The notes under the pieces were generated by a model that searched no databases, had not been told where the DNA came from, and saw only the letters and a program-made list of their open reading frames with translations. Positions 9,125 through 20,500 of a DNA stretch of 64,000 nucleotides are shown here, one piece after another. The DNA is from Skeletonema tropicum (taxonomy: Eukaryota; Bacillariophyta; Thalassiosirophyceae; Thalassiosirales; Thalassiosiraceae), in NCBI GenBank assembly GCA_037178625.1, contig CM074127.1:1550001-1614000 (forward strand), in the 5' to 3' direction. Both the position numbers and the translations under genes were made by a program. Position 1 is the first letter of the stretch; the number at the start of each line of letters is the position of its first letter.

Positions 9125-11412
9125 CTATTGGTAAGCAGAGTTGATTACAGATCCTGCACCCATTCCCATAAGAAATGCACAAACCACGCACACAGCAAAA
9201 ACTCCAACAGTTTCAACACCATACATGCACCAGTTCGAGTTATAAAATTGACTGAGAAAAAAGGCACACAAGAAACTTTCAGTGTACTTTTTGGTTAAAT
9301 GTGAAAGATTTATCACAAGCACTTCACTTACCTTTTCCAAGCTCCAAGTAGAAACATGACGATACTTGTCACTCCACCAGATACTGATATCGCCAACGCA
9401 TCTATGTTGCGGCCATTGGCTGCACCAAGAACATTTGCAATGTATGGTGCAAACGTGTAAACCAAACTTGGTATTATTGAAAAGGAACCAAAACTCAACA
9501 TCATGAAGAAACTCTCCAAACGACTTTCAGACATGATTTCAGAGAACGTTTTCACATCAGGATCCTGGTGCAAATCACTGAATTCGCTGTATGACTCATA
9601 CTTCAGCCCTTCGTGGGCCATTACTCCAGGTGCATATGCTGGTGCTGGGATATTCCATGCTGCTGGGGCTGGATTGTACACTGGTTTATTGGAAGCATTG
9701 CCACTGGGAACACGAATCAGTCCGCCTGCTCCTGCTCCTCCCGCACCACTCCCTAACCCACCCATCGATGATGGTCGAGCAGCACTTGCCCCACAAAGGC
9801 CTTCACCAAGAAGTGCACTCACAAACAAATCAGGATATCCCTCTAATGTATCTGCCAAACTCATGGCGTCAATTTTCAGCATCCCCTTGAGGAGCAATGC
9901 ATCCACCAGCCGCGCTTTGGCATCGGAACGACTCGTCTCAAAACTGCGTAATTCTTCCTTTCGCTCTTCAAAAGAGGCACCCGCGACCAAGCGTGTGGAC
10001 CAGATGTGTCCAATTGCCATGCAGACTCCATCAGAGAAGCAAGCGGCTAAAGTTAATGCAACTAATATCCACTTTCTATGCATATCTGCCTCGTATGACG
10101 ATGTGTCAGTGGTACCAAATGAATTCACATGTGATAATACTCCCAGGCCAATGTAGGCAGCCAATATACCCGACCCAGTCAACATTCCATCGATGGCACC
10201 AAAACAAAACGATCGGCCTACTTGTTCAGAAGTACAGAGGTATTGGATTGGATAGCACAAAATCTGGCATAATAGATTTCGTCTCCGGCGCCGACTCCTT
10301 TGCTGCAACTCACGAAGTTCAATATCGCCCATTGGAAAGTGTATGTCTTTCCCCATAAGAGAGTGGGGGATATTGGAAGAGTCGTGATAGGAATGTGGCA
10401 TTTGTGGTGGATTGTCTCCGTAATGAAATTGATGCTGTGTGTGCGCAGCTCCGTTGTTGTTGTCTAGTAGCGGTAGTTGATCATTATTTGCTGTTTTGTA
10501 CAGGTCTTGTTGCAATGGTCTAGCTTGTGGGAAAGACGCAACAGGTTTTGCCATTGTCTCCTTGAGATTGGGACCAATGTTGGGTTGAGTAATTGATGAC
10601 ATGGCGCCATAATCAGATTGTTGTGGTATTGGTTTCATTGTGTATCCATCTGTAGTCGGTTGCATAGATCCCCAATCCACTGCTTCAAATTTTGATGTTG
10701 GACTAGGTTGCAATGCAATTGACGATGATTCGATACTGTCGCTCTTCTTCAATTCCATTTGATGTTGCGATTGAATTGTTTGTAGCTGCTGTGCCTTTTT
10801 CCTCTCTTTCACTTTCGACGGCGTCAAGTTTTGATCTAACACGGAATTGTAGGAAACAGGTGAATCATGCCCATCAGGATAAGGATACTTTGGGTATAAA
10901 AGTGGAGGAGTATTTTGCAGGATTGGAGATGGTGTTGCTCGTTGATTTGGAGGCAATGAATGCTTGAGCGGTCCTTGGTAATTGATATTGGAATATCTGT
11001 CCATATCGTGGCTGTCGTCGGCTGGCAACGCTGCTGGTGGCTTCATCGGTGCCATGAATTGTTTTACGTTGGAAAAATTGGAAGGTGGAGAATTATCGTC
11101 GTTGGTGGCAGCTGATGATGTAGCTTTCTGGGCACATTTGCCCTGCGTCAAAGAAGTTGTTACGATATCTCGTAAACCACTAGGACTTGCTGCAACCCCA
11201 TACGTATTACTGGACATCATTTGTCGCATCGATGCATTTTGTGCCCGTTGCATTGCAACCATTTGCTGTATGCGTGCATTCACCTGTGGGTTGGTGACTG
11301 GAGCAGGAGCAGCACTTGATGATCTGGGGGGTATTGCACTCGTCTGATCTTCATCAGCTTGTGCATCCTCTGATTTCAGAGTTTCAGTGTGCCAGGAGAC
11401 AGTTTTCTTCAT
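9125..11412 (-). CDS. Vacuolar iron transporter (VIT/CCC1 family) with long N-terminal extension
   Basis: Two exons are proposed: 11412-9332 and 9251-9125, with an 80-nt GT-AG intron in phase 2, giving 735 residues. The splice restores the family's last membrane helices (GAWKSQFYNSNWCMYGVE, then GVFAVCVVCAFLMGMGA). Without splicing the protein ends at GAWKR. The signature GAIDGMLTGSGILAAYIGL lies near residue 400. A Glu-rich cytosolic stretch (FEERKEELRSFE) follows the second helix, as expected for the metal-binding arm. Known members are proton antiporters moving Fe2+/Mn2+ into vacuoles. The first ~370 residues are Gln/Pro/Asn-rich, apparently disordered, and end in a run of five Arg (RRRRR); typical VIT proteins lack this. 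It is divergent from the small plastid-protein gene at 11880. Confidence 0.88.
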
Positions 11413-11879
11413 GGTTATCGTTTCTATTGTTGCATGCTGTGGATTTCCAACAGTGAGCTAGAGAGTCTCCGACGTTGGTGGATGTGATCTGCCTCTTCGC
11501 CGTCAATACTCTATCCCAAATTCCAAATGGATGGAAGAGGAAGTTGGTCGAGTTGAAGCTTGGAGGCAACGCAAGCGTCCAATCAAATCAAAAGAAGAAG
11601 GAGAAGGCGCAGCACGAACGCAAGTACAAGATCACGCACGAAAGCTGAGATAACGCGAGCGGCGGAAGATAGGTAACGGTACTGTATGCTGCCATAGCAC
11701 TATGGGAGATAGTAGATAGGATGAGAACCCCAGATGCCCCAAGCAGATGGGATTTTGGCATGTTTTGATGGTGCCAAAAGATCCAAAGCAATCTTCGATC
11801 GAAGTAAGAGGAACAATTGGTGTCATAAACGAACTCAACGATAAACATCAACAACAACAATAGTATCAACATATCAATC
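11413..11879. promoter_or_regulatory. Divergent promoter region (VIT / small plastid protein)
   Basis: This 467-bp stretch separates two outward-reading genes and must hold both promoters and 5' UTRs. I see no open coding segment on either strand that looks real, and no motif I can name. The 5' flank at 11840-11879 is A/C-rich (caacaacaacaa), as in many diatom leaders. Confidence 0.4.
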
Positions 11880-12503
11880 ATGCTTCTTCGCAATCTTGTC
11901 ATCGCTGCCGCACTCTGTGCCACATCTACCCAGGCTTTTGCCCCACCTGCCACCTCCATGAGGGTTCAAACCGCCCGTAACCTCATGTCAGCCGAAGAGG
12001 TCAAGTCAATCTTGGATGAAGCCGAAAGCTGTGCTCAAGGTGAATGCGCCCTTGATGAAGTCGAAGGTCTTATTACGAGCCTTCAATCTCAACAATCTCT
12101 CTTGAGCAAGAGGATTACTGAGATTGATGGGCTTGTGAAGGAATTGGAACATGTCAACGGAAGGGATGAGCGTCCTACCGATGAGGTTAGGGAGACTGTT
12201 AGGGCAATCTTCCGAATCTTTGCATTAGGTGTAAGTTATCATCTCTGTGATATTTGACTCTTTTTCGGTTCATGTTTCATTACTAATACTTACACCACAT
12301 CTTCTTGCTTCGCTGTTCGCTGCATTCGATTTATACAACAATCATGTGTGCTTGATTCTTTCTTCCTCGCCAACATTTTGTAGGATAAGGCCAGTGGAAA
12401 CGACTACCCCTCACTCTCCAAGCCCATGGGATACTCTGGTGAGGTTGCTGGAGGTGGAAAGACCGCGTATGATGTCTTGCCCCCTAAGCCGATCAAAAAG
12501 TAG
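11880..12503 (+). CDS. Small plastid-targeted protein of unknown function, copy A
   Basis: Exons 11880-12230 and 12384-12503 join across a 153-nt GT-AG intron (phase 0) to give 156 residues. Residues 1-20 form a signal peptide ending TQAFAPP, the Ala-Phe junction diatoms use for import into the complex plastid. The mature part has a repeated acidic pattern (SAEEVKSILDEAESCAQGEC, then ALDEVEGLITSLQSQQ), a probable helical coiled coil with two Cys, and a short second-exon tail MGYSGEVAGGG, TAYDVLPPKP. The gene at 13157-13715 encodes a clear paralogue with the same intron position and the same tail, pointing inward. I do not recognise the family. A stromal or thylakoid-associated role is inferred from targeting only. 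Confidence 0.82.
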
Positions 12504-13156
12504 ATTGTTTCAGTGTTTTTGGATTCTCATGAGGATTATGAGGCAGGTCAACACTACTACTTATGCACATTCTTTCGCTGCTGGACTCTGGATTCGTTTC
12601 TCTGGGATTTTGGTGTAAAGACGAACTATTTACATGTTGGCTGGTTTTAAGCTTTCATTTCTGACAGACAGATTCTTGTTTTGCTCGGATCAGCTTAAGG
12701 TAGTTACTTTAGGGCATCTCCACACACCCATGCGCTTTTGTGATGGAGAGTAGCAACAACTTTATAATACCATATTTGCTTTGATAACTTGTTTGACTAA
12801 TGTTTCTGTAGCTTTCTTCTTCGATGCTCATCATCACAACATGTAGGATATTGTATTCTTCCCTGTTGAGCTTGGACCACTCTACTGTGTATCTTTCGGT
12901 GTCAAACTGAGTAGTAGATAGATAAATCTGAAGTAAAAATGAAGGGCTGCCAAATATGTCAGATAATCTAGTAACTGCTATCAAACATTAGCTTTAGTTT
13001 AGTTGCTTTATGACAGCATCTTTCCTCCAAGGGAAAGATTCTCTTACTGAATTTTGATCATCGATGCGTCCAAGCTTCCTTTGGACTTGTGTATTACGAA
13101 ATTTCCCCAAAACTATCCCCTATTTAGATCCCCTCAATCAATATCTCCCTACATAC
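12504..13156. other. Convergent intergenic region between the paralogue pair
   Basis: These 650 bp lie between the stop codons of the two small plastid-protein genes and hold their 3' UTRs. I see no gene. Short open frames here lack coding character. Confidence 0.5.
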
Positions 13157-13715
13157 TTAAGGAGCAACATTCTTCCATGGCTTTGGGGGCAAGGCATCAT
13201 ATGCGGTAGTAGGACCATCGCCGATATCTCCACTGAAGCCCATGGCAAACTTTCCGTTCTGTGACACAACATGGGTATGAAGGGATATAGAACTTGTTAG
13301 CTACTGGTGGTACCAACGAATTGAAAAGATTAGGCTGAAGCACATCATACAAACTTACCTGGGTAGTGAACACTCGAAGCATATCCTTCACAATTGCACG
13401 AACATCATCAGTCTTACGATTCTCCTTTGTATTCGCATGCTGCAAGTGAGAAACAACATTCATGATTGTCTCAAGACGCTCGGACAATACCTTTTGCTGA
13501 TCCTTCAATTCGGCAATAAGATCATCCACATCGTCCACAGCACATTCGCTTTCGACACATCCGTGTGCCTTGTCGAGAATGGCGGTGATTTCTTCTTCAG
13601 TCATGATGAGATTGCGTGCCGTTACGGATTGATGAGTTCGCACGTGACTCATGGGTGCGACGAAGGCGTTGGAGCCAACGGCGAGTAGGGAGAGGAATGC
13701 AAGTCGGAGCATCAT
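13157..13715 (-). CDS. Small plastid-targeted protein of unknown function, copy B
   Basis: Exons 13715-13359 and 13258-13157 join across a 100-nt GT-AG intron (phase 0) to give 152 residues. The signal peptide ends in SNAFVAP, matching the diatom plastid rule of Phe at +1. The mature part parallels copy A: MTEEEITAILDKAHGCVESE then AVDDVDDLIAELKDQQ, with two Cys at equivalent places, and the second exon carries MGFSGDIGDG followed by TAYDALPPKP. The shared intron position, targeting and tail show an inverted duplication, well diverged in sequence. Reading through the intron would give a different, unsupported tail. Function unknown. Confidence 0.82.
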
Positions 13716-14325
13716 ATTGGCGTTTGGAAAGTTTGTTTGTCTTTGTTCTTCTTTCGGAATCCTTTCAGATTTTATGAGCGAGGAAGGTGGAACGAAGTGA
13801 TTGGCAGATCATTCAGAGTTCGTATCTTTGTGAGGAGCATCGGGGGTGTCAAGCCGTGCGCCGTCGATGATGGGTAACCTACTTTTGTACTTAATTCCGA
13901 CGTAGAATCACGGAGATTTTTGCTTTGCCATCTGGTATTTTGCCGTCCAGCTTGGATCCAGCTTGGCATTCAAGCATGGCGCATGGCGATAGATCTTCGA
14001 AGAGATCTCTTGATGTGCAGAACAAAGAACCAAAGCAAGCAGTGATTGCAAGATTCTTTCCGTGTTGAAAACGGTGACAGCTTCAGTGATCTTCGAAGAG
14101 CGAGGAGAGATTCATCTTGATGTGTAGAACAAAGAACAAAAGCAAGCAGTGAGGTTGCAAGATTCTTTTCAGGTTTAAAACATTAGCAGCTTTTGCTGAC
14201 TTGGAAAGTTAGAGCTTTGAGCTGCTGTGCGAGCTTCTGCGAGCTGCCTATCTCTGCTGCTTGACTGTGGGAGGCCACCAGACTATTACATTATCTTTTG
14301 GTTGCTGCTCGATCTCCTGCCAGCT
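13716..14325. promoter_or_regulatory. Divergent intergenic region with a two-copy tandem repeat
   Basis: This 610-bp region holds the 5' flanks of copy B (leftward) and of the gapped gene at 14326 (rightward). Apart from the ~96-bp direct repeat at 13992-14190 I see no feature. Confidence 0.4.
13992..14190. repeat. Two-copy direct tandem repeat, ~96-bp period
   Basis: A block beginning gatcttcgaagag at 13992 recurs at 14088. Both copies continue through CTTGATGTG, agaacaaagaac, aaagcaagcagtga and gcaagattcttt, with a few indels. It lies 135 bp upstream of the ATG at 14326, so it may duplicate a control element; that is inference. Confidence 0.75.
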
Positions 14326-15787
14326 ATGCCGATCCCCAAAGCACCTTTTAAGTTGCTCTCACCGGAGACGCTGCCATGCAAGCCAATCTTAATGATAGGT
14401 CTTCCAAGCGATGCTACATGGGCGGAATCCATGTCCCACATTCTTATACACAACCTACTCTATGCATCAACAAGCACTTACATGAGTGGCGGAAGTGATT
14501 ACGAGGCCAAATTGAATCATTTACAGTCCCTAAGTGGCGATGATTTGATCCTCCTTGCCAACGACCACATAGCCTCTACAATCGTCTCTGAAACACAGAT
14601 TTATTATCCACAGTCATACAACGTTAATAGGGAACAATTAGACCAACTCGAGAAGGAAGATTATCAGGCGGTTATTGTGGATGATACTTGTTTCATTCGG
14701 GAGCCAGATGTAACTGCTTTTGTCATGAAGCAATATGCCAAAGGTGCATCAGTCGTCGTAATGGCCATTGAAGGAATCTTTAATCTTTCGCCTCTGAATA
14801 GACAATTCCAAGTCAATTGGAAGTTTGCTGGCTGCACAGCAAGATCGATTGAATTGAATGATTTAGGGAAGCAAATCGTTGGTGACGCATTCCCATCTGA
14901 TCATCAGTATGTNNNNNNNNNNNNNNNNNNNNNNNNNNNNNNNNNNNNNNNNNNNNNNNNNNNNNNNNNNNNNNNNNNNNNNNNNNNNNNNNNNNNNNNN
15001 NNNNNNNNNNNNNNNNNNNNNNNNNNNNNNNNNNNNNNNNNNNNNNNNNNNNNNNNNNNNNNNNNNNNNNNNNNNNNNNNNNNNNNNNNNNNNNNNNNNN
15101 NNNNNNNNNNNNNNNNNNNNNNNNNNNNNNNNNNNNNNNNNNNNNNNNNNNNNNNNNNNNNNNNNNNNNNNNNNNNNNNNNNNNNNNNNNNNNNNNNNNN
15201 NNNNNNNNNNNNNNNNNNNNNNNNNNNNNNNNNNNNNNNNNNNNNNNNNNNNNNNNNNNNNNNNNNNNNNNNNNNNNNNNNNNNNNNNNNNNNNNNNNNN
15301 NNNNNNNNNNNNNNNNNNNNNNNNNNNNNNNNNNNNNNNNNNNNNNNNNNNNNNNNNNNNNNNNNNNNNNNNNNNNNNNNNNNNNNNNNNNNNNNNNNNN
15401 NNNNNNNNNNNNAAAAGCTAACTTCATTGTTGGTGATGGGGTGCTTTTCACAGAGTATTTGTGTCCAGAAGATTATGAGGATGAAGAGGACTACCCTGAT
15501 GGTCCACCGCCGCCAACACCTGGGTCGCCAGTGATCACTTCTCTAAGAGAGGCAAAGAGTGTGTCCTATTTTGGATTTCTCAATCCTCTCGATGTCCCGT
15601 ACGGTGCGATTCTACTAAAGCTCTGCTATGCAAAGGCACCCCATCATTCACCTACGTCGTCTTAGAATCGAAAAGGGTTATGGTTCCGCGGAAGAAGCTG
15701 CAGAGCGTTCCAGATTTGCTTGTGCGAACAGATGAAGAATCAACTCCTGCTGAATCGTTGAAATCAAAGATGTTGTGGATGATCTAA
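14326..15787 (+). CDS. Unknown protein, interrupted by an assembly gap and a frame break
   Basis: The first ATG in frame is at 14326; an upstream GTG at 14227 is open but is not a likely eukaryotic start. About 196 residues are readable before 500 Ns (14913-15412). After the gap the same strand resumes with VGDGVLFTEYLCPEDYEDEE. That frame stops at 15665, but a shifted frame continues from about 15620 with coding character (GTPSFTYVVLESK, MVPRKKLQSVPDLLV) to a stop at 15785-15787. A missing base near 15610-15645 is therefore likely. The pre-gap part alternates hydrophobic strands and helices (YQAVIVDDTCF, KGASVVVMAIEGIF), loosely like a class-I glutamine-amidotransferase/ThuA fold, but this is weak. 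I cannot name it. Confidence 0.6.
14913..15412. other. Assembly gap (500 N)
   Basis: Exactly 500 Ns, a common placeholder length, so the true gap size may differ. It lies inside the coding region of the gene at 14326-15787. Confidence 0.99.
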
Positions 15788-15810
15788 ATAATGAGAGGAG
15801 CTAAGTCGTT

Positions 15811-15832
15811 CGGTCGGTCGGTCGGTCGGTCG
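15811..15832. repeat. Microsatellite (CGGT)n
   Basis: About five tandem CGGT units lie 25 bp after the stop of the gapped gene, in its presumed 3' flank. Confidence 0.9.
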
Positions 15833-15950
15833 TTCTGTCCGGGCCCTTTGGCGTGTCCTTTGGCCTTCACGGGCATTTTCGATCGACTCTTTCTTTGATT
15901 GGCTTGATTTGACCCCTTGCCCCCCCCGTTACGCAGTGCAAATGAGCTTC

Positions 15951-16082
15951 TATGGTATCACCGCCGACTATAATGGGCCACTAAAACAGGTCAATGCCCA
16001 TACGGACGACGATAGATACGATATGGTGGAGCTTGGTGCTGCCGGCCAGTCACTGATAGGACCTCTCAGATCACTAAAATAG
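15951..16082 (+). repeat. Single diverged unit of the ~186-bp satellite
   Basis: This stretch shares ordered blocks with the array at 32.7-34.8 kb: taatgggccacta, gatagatacgatatggt, gtgctgc, ggccag, and gacctctcagatca, in the same order and spacing. It is more diverged than units of the main array. No target-site duplication is evident. Confidence 0.75.
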
Positions 16083-16726
16083 TCAAACAGCACTGTCAAT
16101 CCTTCTCAACCAATAAATGGGCACTGATGGAGCAATTGAGGCTGATGGTATTGTGTAAGAGCATGTTAGGAATAGAACAGAAGCTGGTGTCTTTGCTAAA
16201 TGACCTCTTGCAAATAATGATACAATAGTATATCTCTCTCATCATAGTAATAGTACATAAAATTAATTAGATGTTAGGCCACCTTGTCACCTGGCCATAT
16301 AATTTGGTGTGGTGGTGGGGGGAGACGTGGCTAAATGATACGACGGTGGATATAATAGATATGGGGACAAAACTCCCTGGGGCTGTCGTGGTGATAGTAG
16401 GAGGGGGATGAGGAGTATTGTATGGGTGCCGTCGTATTGGCATTGAGTTGATCAAAGCGCGACATACTCTTAGGTATGGTCGGGCGTCCCTCTCTCTCTA
16501 GCTCTAGAGAGGTAAGTATGACTTCAACGAGATACTGTTGTCACGAGGGAGCCCTCCAACAAAAGAACAAATACTTATGACACTGGAGTTCTCATCATCA
16601 ACTTCACTCAGACAACACTCAGACATCACGATCACGTCACCATCTGACACTACTTCAACTATTCACTCAGACACTCTAGAGAGCAGTACACCCCATCTCT
16701 CCACTAACCATGAAAAGTAAAAAAGG
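16083..16726. other. Intergenic region upstream of the unknown gene at 16727
   Basis: I see no recognisable gene in the first 450 bp. A 60-codon open stretch at 16538-16720 ends in TAA just two codons before, and in frame with, the ATG at 16727. It may be 5' leader or an upstream ORF. The palindromic CT-rich TCTCTCTCTAGCTCTAGAGAG lies near 16490-16510. Confidence 0.4.
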
Positions 16727-17344
16727 ATGGCATTCTCAGAGGAAACATTAAAACAGCTACAACAACAGCATCCGAATGAAGAATACCACCTTCAATTTCA
16801 CTGGTGCCTCGTAGCCTCGCTTGCTCTTGCAAATGATAAGAAAGTGGAGCATCTCATTGATGATGATGCATTGGAATTGAGAAACCTCGGGCTTCCATCT
16901 TCCATCTATAAATTCATCATACTCTTTCTGCCCGGTGGAATCGAACTCGTTCTCTCCACAACAAGACAAGATGATAGCGAACTGCAAAACTCAGCAAGTG
17001 TAATCGAAAAATTCATCTGTTCCCTTCACAAAGATTCACACATTGACTTGTTTTGTTCGACCAATCAAACCACCGCCATTCCTCGCTACTGTCTTCAGGA
17101 GGCTCCCATCATGATTGCCACTATCATCCAAAACTACTGGACATTATTCAAAGAAATAAATCCAAAAGTCAATCTTCAATCCCCCGAAATGATGAAGCAT
17201 TTCATCACTTCCAAGACATACTTCAAACTTATGCAAGAAGTGATTCTTTCTAATAAGTTCCAAACATTCCTCGACAGAGTAGCAAAGACTTACACCAAAC
17301 AAGGAGAACAACAAGAAGCACTAGAAAACCCGCGCAGCGGCTAG
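16727..17344 (+). CDS. Unknown 205-residue protein
   Basis: A complete open frame from an ATG with an A-rich leader (aaaaaaggATG). The protein looks globular and helical: an N-terminal charged helix, a hydrophobic stretch SIYKFIILFLPGGIELVL near residues 58-76, and a C-terminal helical part. No signal peptide or known motif is evident. Its last residues (ENPRSG) coincide with a small GC-rich inverted motif, so the natural end could differ. It is convergent with the SH3b-like gene, 188 bp away. I do not recognise it. Confidence 0.5.
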   Translation: MAFSEETLKQLQQQHPNEEYHLQFHWCLVASLALANDKKVEHLIDDDALELRNLGLPSSIYKFIILFLPGGIELVLSTTRQDDSELQNSASVIEKFICSLHKDSHIDLFCSTNQTTAIPRYCLQEAPIMIATIIQNYWTLFKEINPKVNLQSPEMMKHFITSKTYFKLMQEVILSNKFQTFLDRVAKTYTKQGEQQEALENPRSG

Positions 17345-17532
17345 ACGAGCGTCAGCGAGGCTAGTGTTTTTGATGTTGCTGTTTTACATTTCGTTTGATA
17401 TGTTTCTTCGTAGGAAAGAAGTGAACGATGATCAAACTAGTGAATCAGAACTGTAGGTAAAAGTTGTTCGGCAAGCATCACCTTTCAGTGTCATCTATTA
17501 ATTATGAGTTTATTATGATAGGAAAATTCAGA

Positions 17533-20500
17533 TCAATAAACTGTACGAGAGTTGTTATTCAGTATCTGGCGAACCATCCTCTGCGAGTTTAGTTCACTTG
17601 GTTGTAGGTAGCAGTGCACAGCCTCTTCTCCGCTCTCTCTCATTGTAGGCACCCAGCCTTCTCCACTTTTAAGTCGCATCCAAGTGATTTGCTCCCCTGG
17701 ACAAGTGACTTTCTCCACAACAAAGAATTCTTGCCCAGTTTGGATAGACAAAGCCGTGCCACCAGCTTGGAACGAAGGGCCTCCCCTCACTTGCACTGAA
17801 TTGACTGCAGTACATCGCCACCCATTTCGATCGCGTTCAATGGAAGGAGCATCTGAACACTCTTCAAGAATTAACTGCCCATTTCCAAACACTTGTACCC
17901 ACTCTCCGGGATATGATTGCAATGATAGATATCGATTGAGCAATGGCTGGTTGCTATCATTGGTGGATCTGTTTTTGCGATATAATTTAGCAAAGCACTC
18001 TCTGGCTGGGAAACTACGCCCACGTTGCTTGTCAAAAAACGTGATTATCTCGGATGCGCGGAGGTATTCTCCACATTCAAAACGAAATGAGGCTCCATTA
18101 TCAGTTGTAATTGATGGAGCATTCAGAGACGGGCCGTGTCTTGTGTCAATGCCAGAACTGCACTTCACTCTCAACCAAAACGAACCAATCCTAATCTCTG
18201 GAGTGCCAGTTTCAACCGAGTAAGTCATCCCACCCAAAGTCCGAGGGATCCAGCCTTGGCTGAGAAGGCGAACGAAGCTTTGAGAGCCTTCACTTGTATC
18301 CCAAGCTTCCACAGGAACGGCAGTGCCACAAGGAATAACAGTTATTTTGGATTGCTTCGTTGGGATTGCTTTTGGCTCTGCTTTCGTTGGGGGCGAGTGT
18401 TTACTTGGGGTGACGCTAACTCTACTCCAAACAGAACCGAGAAATGAAGTATTACTCGCAACCGATGCAACTTCTGACTCGAGACTTGAAGATGAATGCT
18501 CAATCTTGAGCGCCTGCTCTGTAAATTTTTGGGGAGTTGAATGAGCTCCATCTTTGAACATGGGCTTCTTGTCCTTTGGGGGTAACAAAACCTTGACACC
18601 ATTTGGTGCAACGACTCTATACCAGGTCACATCCTTCAATGCCTTGGGAGTCTCTTTTCTAGACGGAGTTGCACGATGGAGTTGTTTTGAAGATGCGGGG
18701 ATGATAGCATTCCCTACCTCCTCATACCCTCTTGCGGCATTCAAGTCATTGATATCAGGTTCACTTCCATGGAAACTTTTGAACTGAGCAACAAGTTCGT
18801 CTTCATAAGGAATAATGGCCCATCCACTACCATCAGCCAACTTCAGAAGTCCTTGTCCCTTTGAGTAGAGACTCGAACTACCTGTACTCTCCATCCTTTG
18901 CGATGCTTCGAAAAATTGTCCCCTTGTAAGGTATCTCACCATGGGAGTGCTCCTTTTCCTCCCACTCGTCAACGTAGGCGAATTTTCAGCCACCATTGCA
19001 TTAGTTCGTGAGAATGGTGAAAATCCAGGAGAAGCGGAACTGCGAGGGGGTACTTTCGTTGGCGTTGGACTGTGAATCAAATTCGACACTTGAAAATGTG
19101 GCGCATCTAATATCTTCAAGCCTTGCGGGGCAATGACACGGCATAGATAACATGTTTCAGTCCGATTCTGTGAGGATTCAGACCCATCCCCTGATATTAC
19201 AGTCGTGCCACCTGAAATTACCGTGGTGCCGCCACCGCCGGTTATAGAAGATTCAACTTCTTCAAAAGAGTCACCAATATTAGTCGGGCGTAACACATCC
19301 GCTTCTCTAGCACGACGACGAATGTTTCGTTTCCGTTGAGCCTTCACGGCCGCAGGTGTCGCCACAGATGATGATTGTACGGTTGAGTAAAATGAAGAAT
19401 TTGCCGTAGAGTTCAAGGCAAATGAAGTCATTGATGATGTTTCCTCAAAACTCATCGATAATGACACCGACTGAGATCTCATTGTTTGATTCAGTCCTTT
19501 CTCGTTCGTCACATCGACCATGACAAATGATACATGTAATTTATTCGAGTTTCCATCCAAAGTCTCAATACTTCTATCAGCAACCCAACCCTTTCTCCGT
19601 CCAAGTCTTAAAAATTGTATTACTTCGGCATCTCCGTTGTCACCCAAAATATCATCATCGTCATCGTCAGCAGCTGCAGTGTTATCATTGCCATGATGTC
19701 TTGATGACGACGTTGGTATTATGATCCGAAGTGAAACCTCATGAATAGTGTCAGGTAGCAACGCACACCGTATCGGAGGTGCATCGAGAGATGGTCCAGA
19801 CAGTACAGTTACCGGAGACGAGGCATTCACTCGATAGCTGAACGAACCATGTTCACATGATGATGCTGTAGCTTGATCACATGGCTCAGCAATGCATTGA
19901 CCAACTTTATTATGTAAAAGGAGATATCCCAAATGAGAATGACCATCTTCATTCACTCTATTAAGCCCTAGTGATAAAGAAGATGAATTGGACTTATTAT
20001 TCGACCAGGCCATTTCTGGAGAAGCATCCGTGGCATATCCACCTGTAATTATCGAGTCGACACGTATGGCTCTCATCATTGTGATGGAGTCACCATCGCC
20101 ATCGCCAACGTTGTTGGTATCAATAGGTATTGTAATCTCCGGACAGGATGTTGCCACAATTTCTCCATAGCTGACATGTGCCCCACTTCGTTGCTTTCCA
20201 ACATTATTATCATTGGAGTCACCGAGCTGTGTGAGTAGTGAAACTACCCCCTTGAATGTTATTCGGTAGTATTTTAAATCTTCATTGTGTTTTGATCCGA
20301 CTATTTGACTAGCAGAGACGCCACTACTCGTTTGTTCTTTACTAGTATTCAAATTGGTCAATCTCGAGCTCCCAATGGACTTATGATTGCTTTTCTTATC
20401 TTGATCTTGGCGAAAAAGCTGTTTCTGTGTCGTCAAGCCACTCCGAATGACAAACTCAGCACCACTCTCATCTAAATCATTATTGCCATGATTATTACTT

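Noticed and set aside
9503..10156. 217-codon plus-strand open frame
   Set aside because: Antisense to the VIT gene; the minus strand encodes family motifs and a valid splice.
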